Below, one piece after another: positions 41,101 through 54,100 of a stretch of 64,000 nucleotides of DNA. The stretch covers positions 124,836,605 through 124,900,604 of the forward strand of contig JBCFYV010000012.1 of assembly GCA_039000515.1 (NCBI GenBank), in the 5' to 3' direction. This DNA comes from Timema cristinae (taxonomy: Eukaryota; Arthropoda; Insecta; Phasmatodea; Timematidae). The notes under the pieces were generated by a model that did not search any database, had not been told where the DNA came from, and saw nothing but the letters and a program-made list of their open reading frames with translations. Each line of letters opens with the position of its first letter. Within the stretch, counting starts at the first letter, position 1. The position numbers and the translations under genes are program-made.

Positions 41101-44100
41101 CTTCAGGAACTGAAGACTTCATCTCCCTATTTCTTTACGCCATTCTTCCTCCTTTATTGGCTTCCATTCTTCTCCTCTCACTTGCACACTTTCTGTTATC
41201 TGCTCCTCCCATCTCTACTATCTCATGTACTCCATGTCCTGGTCTCTCTTACATTCAATGTCCATGTTTCTGCCGCATGTGTGACAATAGATATGAAGTA
41301 CTCTCCATCTAGCACTTCTTCACACATCATGAATATTGTTTTTAAACTATATTTAACAAAAGTCAAATCATGTTTCGTTTTTAATTTATTATTACAAGTT
41401 TATTTAAATTATATTTGGAAGAAGGTAAGGTGGTAAGGTGGTAAGGTGGTAAGGTGGATATAAACGTATAAAAGGGATGAACACAATAGGGCTTTTACAA
41501 TGAAAAGAAGAACACAGTCCACACTTACACTGCTGCTACTGGACAAAGAGGTAATGGCTGCCTTTATTCACACTCCCACCTGACGAGTTCTAAGATAATG
41601 AATCCTCGGTCGAGGAGTGGGCGATTGGCAGCAGTGTAAGTGTGGACTGTGTTCTTGTCATTGTAAAAGCCATGTTGTGTTTACTATCCAAGCACGTTAT
41701 TAAAATATGTTGTGATTGTGTGTTGATTGTGTTCAGACTGTTGCTCGCGCTCATAATGTTGGAGCACCAGGTGAACACTCAGAAAGGAGAGGATGACACA
41801 GGCCCCCCAGTTGCCAACACGGCGGCCAAACCAACCGGCGGCAGCGGCTATAATCTCAAGTTTAATGCCGGTCTCAATATTCCTCAGCAGCCCATGTTCC
41901 TGGCAGCCATACTCAGCGCTCTCAGACAGTTAGCCTGCAACTCTCTTGTGCTCTTAGACAGGTTAGCCTGCAACTCTCTTGTGCTCTTAGACAGGTTAGC
42001 CTGCAACTCTCTTGTGCTCTTAGACAGGTTAGCTTGCAACTCTCTTGTGCTCTTAGACAGGTTAGCCTGCAACTCTCTTGTGCTCTTAGACAGGTTAGCT
42101 TGCAACTCTCTTGTGCTCTTAGACAGGTTAGCCTGCAACTCTCTTGTGCTCTTAGACAGGTTAGCCTGCAACTCTCTTGTGCTCTTAGACAGGTTAGCCT
42201 GCAACTCTCTTGTGCTCTCAGACAGGTTAGCCTGCAACTCATTTGTGCACTTAGACAGGTTAGCCTGCAACTCTCTTGTGCTCTTAGACAGGTTAGCCTG
42301 CAACTATCGTGTGCTCTTAGACAGGTTAGCCTGCAACTCTCTTGTGCTCTCAGACAGGTTAGCTTGCAACTATCTTGTGCTCTTGGACAGGTTAGCCTGC
42401 AACTCTCGTGTGCTCTTAGACAGGTTAGCCTGCAACTCTCTTGTGCTCTTAGACAGGTCAGCCTGCAACTCTCTTGTGCTCTTAGACAGGTTAGCCTGCA
42501 ACTCTCTTGCGCTCTTAGACAGGTTAGCCTGCAACTCTCTTGTGCTCTTAGACAGGTTAGCTTGCAACTATCTTGTGCTCTTAGACAGGTTAGCCTGCAA
42601 CTCTCTTGTGCTCTCAGACAGTTTAGCCTGCAACTCTCTTGTGCTCTCAGACAGGTTAGCTTGCAACTCTCTTGTGCTCTTAGACAGGTTAGCCTGCAAC
42701 TATCTTGTGCTCTTAGACAGGTTAGCCTGCAACTATCTTGTGCTCTTAGACAGGTTAGCCTGCAACTCTCTTGTGCTCTCAGACAGGTTAGCCTGCAACT
42801 CTCTTGTGCTCTTAGACAGGTTAGCCTGCAACTCTCTTGTGCTCTTAGACAGCTTAGCCTGCAACTCTCTTGTGCTCTTAGACAGGTTAGCCTGCAACTC
42901 TCTTGTGCTCTTAGACAGGTTAGCTTGCAACTCTCTTGTGCTCTTAGACAGGTTAGCCTGCAACTCTCTTGTGCTCTTAGACAGGTTAGCCTGCAAGTAT
43001 CTTGTGCTCTTAGACAGGTTAGCCTGCAACTCTCTTGTGCTCTCAGACAGGTTAGCCTGCAACTCTCTTGTGCTCTCAGACAGGTTAGCCTGCAACTCTC
43101 TTGTGCTCTTAGACAGGTTAGCCTGCAACTCTCTTGTGCTCTTAGACAGGTTAGCCTGCAACTCTCTTGTGCTCTCAGACAGGTTAGCCTGCAACTATCT
43201 TGTGCTCTTAGACAGGTTAGCCTGCAACTCTCTTGCGCTCTTAGACAGGTTAGCCTGCAACTCTCTTGCGCTCTCAGACAGGTTAGCCTGCAACTATCTT
43301 GTGCTCTTAGACAGGTTAGCCTGCAACTCTCTTGTGCTCTGGTTGCTTGTATCATCAACCATATGTGAAGATTTATCAAATATAATTAGGCTTGGATCAA
43401 ATACACTATTTTACAAATCCAAATCTTGGAAAAATGTATCAGAGGAAATATAAATATAAATATTTACTAAAATACTATATATATTCCATTCTATATAACA
43501 TTCATACACTTATTTGCTTGTTAAATTAATGCTCTGGGGCCTGGTTGTTGAATTTTTTTATAATTGTAATTAGTTCTGAACCACCAATAAGTAATATAAT
43601 AGATCTAAAACAAATTTAACTTTTTTTTTTTTTTTTTTTTAAGGATTTAGTTCTTAAGCCCGTGAATGAATCTTGACAATCCTTAAGGTTCCAGAATCCT
43701 CTAATCTTGATTATCCTTAAGGATTTAAGGTTCCCATCCCTAGAAAAATAAAAGTAGAAACAAACACTAACACATATTTTCAAACACTTTGATATTTCGC
43801 TGTTGTCACGGCATCTCTCAGGAAGTAGTAGTAATAATAAACACGAGGCGAGTTTCACAAGATGGGAACTGGTACATAAGTGGATCACAGAGGTCTATAA
43901 ACCACCCGACCTAAATATTCGGTAACTGAGCCTCATTTCAACCCTGTGTCAACACTAGCCCCACCTGCCATCTACAGGACAATAGCTGAACCTTCAATCC
44001 TTCAAAAATAAGTTGGAATCACTGAAGCTAGCTTCCTATATATAATATTATTATTACTACTTTCAGAGAAAGCATCTTTTATAATTCTCTCACATTTATT

Positions 44101-45139
44101 TAGTTACGTATAATATTGAGTTATTAGAATGTTCCTTTACAAAGTGGTAAATTAACGACCAGGGGACTGGGAGCTGTGTCTGTGCTTGGCTTAATCTAGT
44201 CATAGGACATTGGCATTAGCATGCAACCCTCTAGGATGGTTGAGCAATGATAACACATACCATATGGTAAATTATTATTATTAGCACCGCGTCTTACTAC
44301 CCGTTCGGCTTATACGCACTTACGCTAATGTGTAATGGTAGGGTGATTATGAGATGAAATGAAGGACCTACAGTTTAACGTGGAATCCGAACCACGGTGG
44401 AGGCCTGGCATTCCCCACATTCACAAGTTATGATTAATACACGTCTTGTCAGAGGTGAAGGAAGGGTTTGGCAATCAGATAAATCTGTGCCGGGACCGAG
44501 GATTGAACACTGGACCCTGAGTAGAGATGTCTGACACCTTACCCCTAGACCACCAGGTCACCCTTTTTTATAATTTATTCATGGATCTATTTCAAAAATT
44601 CAACTTGAAATATTTCTAGTCTTTATAACTCAAGCTCTCTAAAAAAAAACCTGATTTTATCATTCAAACTTGACCTGAAAAATTTCCTACTCACATTCTC
44701 CCGAATAGTAATACTGTGGGCCTGTTAAAACACAAATTAACTATTGTTGTGTTATCTTTGTATTAAAGACATCCCAATGGTATTTGCAGGAGCACATGAA
44801 ACCCTTACACCAGCACTGGACGACCTTGGTGGCTTCGTCCCTCCCCTTCATGGACCTGTCTCTGCCTCATGTCGTGCTTCACGTCATCAAACAACTCTGC
44901 GTCAACGTCGAGAAGTTGGCCGCTTTCTACGGACAACCTGGACACAAGGCTAGGTATCTCGCCTATCTAAACCTTGGTATCTGGTCCCTGCTTATCAGAA
45001 AGGAGTGTGGAACGCACAACATAACCTCCTAAAAGAGGAAATTATTATTTTCATTGTAAAAGCCAAAAATTATTTGTTCCCTTTTAAGTGTTTTTATCCT
45101 TCTTTTCTGTACCTTCTTCTACATACAACAAAATTTACC

Positions 45140-45170
<31 letters not shown>

Positions 45171-48100
45171 TGGTTTTCAGCCTTTAGTAAAATGCCTCTA
45201 TCCTTCAACTATTCTTCCTCCTTTGATTGCTTCCATTCGTCTCCTTTCACTTTCACACTTTTTTATCTACTCCTGTCATCTCTTTCTTGGTCTCCCTTGA
45301 GTTCTTTTTCCTACCTACTTCATCTCCATTGCTTACCCCACAAAGTGCAAAGTGTATTTACCTAAAGAGCCATAAAACATAAGAGTTGTATCGAAAGTTA
45401 ATTTTAATGAATACAGAATAACCTTAGTTTGAACATAAGTTATTTAATAGGATGTATCATGTAGTGAGTGAGTGGTGTGTTTCTGCCCCAGCTGTGCGAC
45501 GTGTTGCATACCTGCGGACTATGCGGTGACCCAGGTGGAAGCTCTGACTGTTTTGTGTCACTACTGTCTGCTGGACAACACCCAACAGGTGTCCCACGCA
45601 TTCAGTCAGCAGCTGCTGGCGGGAACGGCTTCCATACACATGGGGATACCAGGGGCCAATCCTGGACAGATCTTCAACAACCTCATCCATGTCTTCATGC
45701 CGACACCCTTGCAGCAAGTCAGTATCCTATATCATCTTCCACATGTCCGTCACAGACTCTGCCTTCCAACTATGAGCACACATCCTGAATAGTCGGGGCA
45801 CTAGGACATGAGTCCTGTGTTAGATTCCCGTGTCCAGGTGTTATTTTTCAAAGTTACAAATATGTAACCATTATTTGTTAAATGTCATGTGTGTCTTCTT
45901 GTTCCAGGATCTTGCCAGCAATAAGGACAAGACGGGACAGTTGGACCCTCACGTGACCTCCAGAAGAACCGTCCTCAGCCATCTCCCGAGGATCATAGCA
46001 AGTGTGGCGGTCCTCTGGCAAGCTGTAACGAGAGGGGCAGAGTGGTGAGTGGTTTTATGTGATTGAAACTAGTGAGCCTGATCATGGCAAATAAACGGTT
46101 GTATTTTTGTATGAAAAGTTTGTAAATAAAGTATTAGGGATTGGCGGGAAACGAGTCAAAATATTGAGAAAGAGATAAGAATCGGGCTTTATAGTAATTT
46201 TAGATTAAAAATAGATATTGAATCTTAAACACAATATGGCAAAATTTGTCAACGCTTTAATAATTATTTAATTAATAGTTATTTATATTAAAAATGTGAA
46301 AACATAATAAAATAGCTAGAGGGTTGCGAATATAATTTTTTATTGAATCAAATAGCAACATTTTGGATGAATAAAATATATCGACTAATTCATTTTATTA
46401 CATTTTTGATGTAAATTATATTTATTGTTTAGTTTTGTTTGAAAACTATGTTTTATATTTAATTACTTGCATAGTGCAAAAAATACTACGAAAATTAATG
46501 TTTGATGACACTTCTTTAATGTCTTTAAGTTTGAAACATCAAAATATTAATTAGATTTGACACCCATTAAATATTATTAATGTTTGAAAGCCTTAAAAGT
46601 TATTTACTTATGAAATCCCTTAAATGTTCATAACGTTTAAAATCCCTTGAATGCAATTAGGATTTTTGTAAGGATGTGTGAATTTTCAAAACTTTCACTT
46701 GACTTTGATAAAAAAAAATCTGGCTTCGACAACTATGTAGCTAGGCCAATATAAATATTTATATATAATTAAATACTCAAATTATGTTTAATTACTGTCA
46801 TTTTTAGGTGCTTTATACATTATATATCACTATTCTTATTACAGAAGCACACATAATTGAATTGTAAGTTGTGATAATAACTTGATTTATTAGATTTTAA
46901 TGAAATATTACAAACAATTGTGCAATAAAACATATTCCCAGTAATTTTAGTGCATAACGTTATAAAATTAAGTATAATATTATATCTTTTCTAGTATAAA
47001 ACAATAGCAATAAATATCCAAACTTTAATTCCACTTTAAGAATATTTCATATATTTTGGATTTCAGTTCGCTTCAATTTGAAAAAGTAGTTTTACATACC
47101 CATAGATTTTTGGGTCTGGAAAATGTTGGGGAATTGTTTTTTGTATGTGACTGTGTGAACTGTGCGCTAATCACACATGCTGCTCTGCACCCTGTGTGAT
47201 GTTTGTGTGATGTCTGTGTGATGTCTGTGTGAAGGGAGCACCAAAGCTGTGTACTGGGCAGCGCCCGCATTGTGAAACATCAACTGCTCGAGTTCCTCAG
47301 CCCCATATCCCTGCACCATGGCGCCAACTTTGTCGCTGCTATAGCTGTGGCCTGGCAGGAGAGGAGACAGGCTCACTATACCAAGGTACATTCTCATTCA
47401 CTAAACAAGGAATCTCTAAAAGTTATAAAATTAATTTACATATATTTATATTAGAGATGGATCGAACCCACTATTTTACTAATTCAAATTTGAATCTTCA
47501 TTTAACTTTTGAATTCAAATTTGAATCCGAGTATTGGACAAAAATAGTGAACATAAAAGGAAAGAGTAATATAATGGAATAAAAGAAAATATAAATAACA
47601 GCTGAATGTTAACATACATTATAACATTTGTACATTCAGTTTAGTGTTAAACTCTCACTTGTTAAGTTTGGCTTATAATTATGTTGAGGCTGAACCACCA
47701 ATAAGTGGTATTTTCAAATTATTTAATAAAAACATTTATTATTATTATTTTCAAATCTATAATATCTCTAATATATACATAAAGCTGTGATCTTTCGGCC
47801 ACAATTTTTTTTTTTTTTTTTTTTTAGATTCTCTAAACTAAAAAGGAGAAAATTATTTTAAAAATATTTCCGTCCTGAAAATTTCTCTAAATCAAAATGT
47901 GTTTCCCGCATAGGCCTAGTTAAGATATCTGTAGAAACAATTGAAATGTTTTGTTTGTTGTACAGGTGATACCTGTGGCTAACACTGACCAGCAGGTATT
48001 AGTGTACCTAGTGGGCGCAATCAGAGCCATGCCCATAGATACGCTCGTACAGACCGTACACCAGGTGGTCAAGCAGCCCCCACCTATCCATGGAGCCATA

Positions 48101-51100
48101 AAGGTGAACTATCACAGCCCCCCCGCACATCCCCAGGACAGGTTATTGTGGTGCATGTTTAGTTTCACTCCCTCACCAACCTAGACAGGATGGTGGCACG
48201 AAAAATCTGAAGTAATTCAAACTGCATGATTTATCAAAATATTACAAACAATTATGCAATAAAATATTTTCTCAATTATTTTAGTGCAAAAGGTTTTAAA
48301 ATCAGGCCCAATATAATATTTTTTCAATCATAAAACATATTTGGACTTTGATTTGGCTTTGGAAACTCTAAAGATATTTGATTGAAGTTAACTTTGTACA
48401 TCCCTGGCTCCCAAGTATTATTAGTAACAAGTGTGTGCTGCTCCACAGGATCTGATGCTGGAAGTTAGTGTCCTGGAGCTGTTCTACTGTTACATGCAGA
48501 CCAACACAGGCTCTCAACTGGTAGAGAGTTGGGCATCCTTGTTAATCCTCTTGAAAGACGGACTCACACTGTCCCCACCAGCCCAGTTCCTCATGCTTGC
48601 CATCCTGAACGAGTTTGTACAGAAAAGCCCACCACTATCAGAAAAGAAGGACCAAAAAGATCTTCAGGATATTACTGCGAAGGTGAGATTGTGGTGTGAG
48701 CGACATTGGACCAGTTGTGTGACTTAACTAGATGTAACTGTTGATTGGGTGCTTAAGGAGTGTGGTTTGAAAGGGAATCTAACAGGTCAGTTGGCCATGT
48801 TGAGAGGATGAGTGTGGATTGAACGACGAAGCAAATATATGAAGGTAGAGAGTGTGGACCAAAAGGACATGGCTGAATGTTGTAGACGAATTTGTGAAAA
48901 CGATAGAATTAAGAGTTTTAATAATAAAAGACCCTGTATGACTCGGTGTAAGGATGTTGTTGAAGGGAGTATGCAAGGAAGGATAGGGAAGTGGAAGAAA
49001 GTTAGTGAGGATGGATTAAGTACGGAGTTGGTTTTTGAGCTATGTGCACAGTTTCTTGCCTACCCTGTGAGGGAATGGCGTGATTAGCTATGTATGTATT
49101 TTGATTGGTTGTTGGTTGATAATGGCCAGCAAACCTGAACTATTGCATTTCAATAGCTATGGTTAGACAACTAATATGCTTTGAAAATTATTATTATTTT
49201 ACTTATTTTCTCAATTTAAAACATAATTTGAGTTTGCACTGGCCTTGGAACTATCCCATGGGGAGATATCGACAAAGAAATCAGTTAAAGCAGTATTTTT
49301 AAGATGTACTTAGTACATTCTTACACAACGTTTACTTGATACAATCTTGCTCTAAGCTCTCCTCTCTAGTCCACTGGCCAGATGTCTTCACACTACTCTC
49401 TTTGTCGGGTTCTTCATCTCCCCACCTCCTTCCTCACAAGAATAAACGCTAAATAGTTTCATACAAACCCAACGTTGTTGAGCTCAAGTCTGAGTATCAA
49501 TTAAAAGTTAGTTTGGTTTGGGATCAAATATTTGATTAATTCTCACCAATCTTTATTTGCTTGATTGGCGAAATGGCTGCTCAGCCCAGCTTTCATTTTT
49601 ACACGTTTAATTCTATAGTGACTCAGTGTGGCGTCACTTGTCGCACTAGACTGGAGTTCAAAACCCAGTTGAGTCTATGGAGGGAGGTCTCCCACTCTTC
49701 TTCCATGCAAAGGCAGGTAGCTTACCCCTAAACTCCTTCCTTCCTCATCCCTACCCCAATAGAGTACATGTCGTGTATGCGAACAACTTGAACAGGAAGT
49801 AGGACACGTTAATAAAATAAAATATTTGTCAGTGATTTATTCTAAAACTAATGTTGTGATTTTTTTCCTGTGTAGCTGGTAGAGTCATGTTCGCAAATTG
49901 CTGGTGCATGCTTGGAACAAACGACCTGGCTCCGACGCAACCTGGCTGTCAGGGAGGAGGAGCCCTCCCCCGCTCCAATCCCCAGGGACAAGGATGTGAC
50001 AGGTACAGGGTTTTCATTTCCTATTGGCAGCTTACTATTTACCGTATTTACCCGAATATAAGACGAGGCTTATTTTCAGTTTTCGACGTCGAAAAGTCGG
50101 AGGGGGAGGAGGGGTCTTATATTCGCGCCGAAGAAAAATGTTGGCACAAGGTCAACATTTGTATAGTGTATAATACTGATATATGTTTATTTTACAAAGA
50201 AAAGGCATGTACTTGTTTAAAATTCTAACATAACCCAGCATTTTTTTTTGTTTTAGCAGATATTCACATAGTTAAATATTTTATGTGTGTTAGTTTTCAG
50301 CATAACATTCTAAACACGCAAATAAAATTACACCTTATTATTCTCGTTATTTCACAAAGCGTTTGGAAAAATATAACAAATAGTTACTATCGATATATCG
50401 CTATGAAGTACTACAGCAAACCCGATACAGCGATACTGTTTAACAACTTCATGACTTCACTAGTTGTCGATAAATCAGCATGGCGACACTTGGCATAATA
50501 TGAGTTGTGTGTTCTAAAACGTATTCTTTCCAAGACTTTGATTTTCAAATTATTTCATTTCATTGCAGAAAGGCCAAGGTCAAAGTAAGTTAAAGTCAAT
50601 GGGTGACCACGTAGAAAAAAAAGGAAGTGTAGAGCGAAACAAAAGTGTTGAACATTGTAGTAGTTTTGATTCTAACTCCAAATTAAGAGTGGTTCATCTC
50701 GTCGAACAAACTAACAATAGTGAAGCTGCACGACATTATGGAATCACCAAAGTAAATGTACGGCGTTGGAGGGGTATGAAGGAGCGGCTGAATTGTGCTC
50801 ATTCCACAAGGAAATGTTTTTGTGGACCAAAAGTGAGGCGTCATCCCGAACTAGATGTTGCGGTTCTTGAATTTGTTCTAGAAAACAGTCATAAGGGTTT
50901 GGAATTTCTGTAGAAAGTATCCAAATGAAAGCATTGGAAGAGGCAACTATTAGCAAAATACCCAGACAGGAATTCAAAGCAAGTGTTGGTTGGGCAGTAA
51001 GCTTCATGAGGTGGAAAGGGCTCTGCTTACGAAGGAGAACGTCGTTATCCCAGAAGCTGTCAGTGGACTATGAAGAGAAGCTCGTGCAGTATCAAAGGCA

Positions 51101-54100
51101 CATAGTTAAATTACGACACAAACACCATCATTTGTTGGGTCAAATGGGAAATGCAGATGAAACCCCGGTGTATTTTGACATGCCTGCTAATAGAACAGTG
51201 GCTGGAAGGGTTCTAAATCAGTTATTTTCAAAACATCAGGAAATGAGAAGCTACGTGTTACAGTCATGCTGGCAGTGTTGTCAGATGGCGGGAAGCTACC
51301 ACCATTTGTTATTTTAAAAAGGAAGAATTTACCAAAAGAACATCTACCAAGTGGGGTAATCTCTAAATGTAATGAAACCGGGGGGATGACAGATGATCTA
51401 ACAATTTCGTGGCTTCAAGAAGTTTGGGACACGCGACCAGGAGCCCTACTAAGGCAAAGAGGATCGCTAACCCAGGGGTCATCTTACAAGAAGAGATAGG
51501 CCACACGTAATACGTGGCTAAATGTTGTAGGCAAATATGTGGAAATAAATCTGATATAATTGTATAAAAACTGTGAAGCCAACTTTCATCAGACATTTCA
51601 ATTAACCCTTCCTCTGTAAATAGTATATTGCAAGAATGTTGATTTTCAGGTGTGTCCAACCTATCTCTGGCCCAGTATAGTGTCCAGGCGCAGATCGTGT
51701 TGGCAGAACTGCTAGCTCCTCTGCTGGATGTCAGTTATGGCAGTCAAGAGAAAGAGCGGGTGGTAACCCTGCTCACGACTCTAATGTACAACATCACGCC
51801 ATATCTCAAGAACCACACGTAAGTACAGCCGTTAACAAACATTCATTGATTTATTATAAAAGCAACATTATTCCATTTATGTTGCTCAATATAATTTTGC
51901 TTCCACTCTACTTTAAATATTTACTTGGCTTGAATTTACTATTTTACGAATCCAAATCACAAATCTGAATCTTTATTTTATCAACTAATCTCATATTTCA
52001 ATTTTAAATTTGAATCTTTGAAAAAATCATTGACATAATAGGAAGTATCGTTGCACGTTTCATATTAACATCTGATGAGTTTCGATAAAATGATACCTAT
52101 GTCAGGAGATTTGGTGGTAATGATCGGTTTAATTAAAGAGGGAGTCATTGCCTCTTTGTCCAGCTGCAGCAATTCATAGTACTAAAGTAATAGTTGCAAT
52201 GCTTCGTAGGTGGGAACTTGCTCACCAATATATTACCAAATCCCTGGGCTCACCCTTAGATAGCATTCTCTCTTTCCGAGCAGGGCTACTCACACCAGTT
52301 AGTATAATATAAATACAACATTGTATCCATCTACCAAGAGTCAAGACACAGGTAACGACAGTATCCAAGTGACCATGACCTACCTCTAGTTGTAGTCCAG
52401 TCTGTGTTCTACTCTCCTCAGCTGAAGAAGGGACTGATGTACCCTGAAAATGATGTATTTTGTTGTGTTTTAGTAGTGTGTGTGCAGCCCTGCCCTTCTC
52501 TCCTACTTCCAATGTTAAAATTAGCCTTTGAATAAATTTTGCTAGTTTTGAAATGATTATCATAATGTATGAATAGTTTATGCTCACAGTTGAGCATTTT
52601 GGATCTAAAACACATATATACCTTGTACTTCCCCTTCCTTGTGTTTCAAATATTTGCCATACTATAGTTCACCTTTTTAATTTTTTTATTTTCATACAAA
52701 TTTTTTTTATCAACAATTGAACTAACAAAAAAAGTTTGAATCCAAAAGTTTGTGTGTCATTTTGTATATTACCTTAGTAACATTGTAAGAAAAATAAATC
52801 AAATGAGTCGCAAGAATGGCAGTTAAGATAAAAAACTAATAAACCCAAAAAATAAATAACTGGTTCTAATGGCTGCATGTAGCTTTTTTGGTTTTGACTT
52901 GGATAAAAAAAAATTTAATATACTAACTAATTTAGTAACTTAATTGAATTGCAGGCACAAAGAAACACCAAACTCACTCTATTGTTTGATTGTTGTTCAC
53001 AGTCGCCGCAACTCGGGCAGTTTCCGCGCCTGCTCCCAGCTGTTGGCCAGCCTGAGTAGTTACCAGTACACTCGCAAGGCTTGGAGGAGAGATGTGTTTG
53101 AGCTGCTGCTGGATTCAGCTTTGTTCCAGATGGAAGCTGACTGTCTGACCTACTGGAGAACCATTGTGGACAACCTGATGACGCATGACACCACTACTTT
53201 CAGGACCTCATGAGTAAATACCCACACAACTATCCTTCCACCACTCTTCTCTCCTTTTCTATACTCGTTACATGTCCATACCATCTCAGTCTTGCTTATA
53301 AAGATGTATAATGATTGCTATTGGTGCGGCACGTGGATGGTGTAAAAATCTGTTGCTCTGATTGGCCGATGACTGGGACTTCTGATTTTTGGATCTCCAC
53401 CGATGTATTAAAGCTAGGATTTCCTAAATGGTTTCCCACTCTCCCCCCCACACAAATGTGGGTACACTTTCTCTAAATTCGACCTTCCTCATCTTTAGCA
53501 CATTAGCTTAATTAATTCATATGCGTCAAAACTCCTAACGATTAGTAAGGTATGATGGCAAGAACTAATCATGGTCTGGGGTAGAAGCTATTAGCCTGCA
53601 TTTTAAATACTCTTTACTTACAGGCCAGGATTCAACATTAAAACAGTTAAAATTATCAAATTTTATTCAATTATTTATTAGATTAGTATGAAATATTACA
53701 AACAATTGTGCAATTAAAAAAGTTACCTAATTAAATTGAGTTATATAAATAACCACACTAGCAAAAATATTTTTAATTCAATTCAGCTTTGAGAATATTT
53801 CATATTTTCATTTTGAGTTTGCTTTGAAAAAAAATGACTTTGCACACCCTAAATACATTTTATTTGTAAATGAATTAAGATTACTCTAGTTATTTCAAAA
53901 GTTTTTAATTCTGAAATACCTCTTCTTATATTCTATAAATAATTAATATCATTTTAGTTAATTATGTTCTATAGAGAATAATTGTAAGTGCTGAGAAACA
54001 TTAACTGAACAAATTTAGTGAATAAGCCTCTTCCCTTGTTGCTTACAATCTATTAGTTTTTGTTGTGTGTAATAAATAAACATTCTCTTAACTATAAGAT

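Noticed and set aside
41642..43453. 603-codon open frame and 485-codon minus frame as Leu- or Cys-rich repeat proteins
   Set aside because: Only the first part (exon 18) is Dopey. The rest is the 33-bp array, open in nearly all frames, with no sign of selection for one frame.
51363..51659. 98-codon minus-strand gene
   Set aside because: Shadow of the pogo-like relic and of exon 26.
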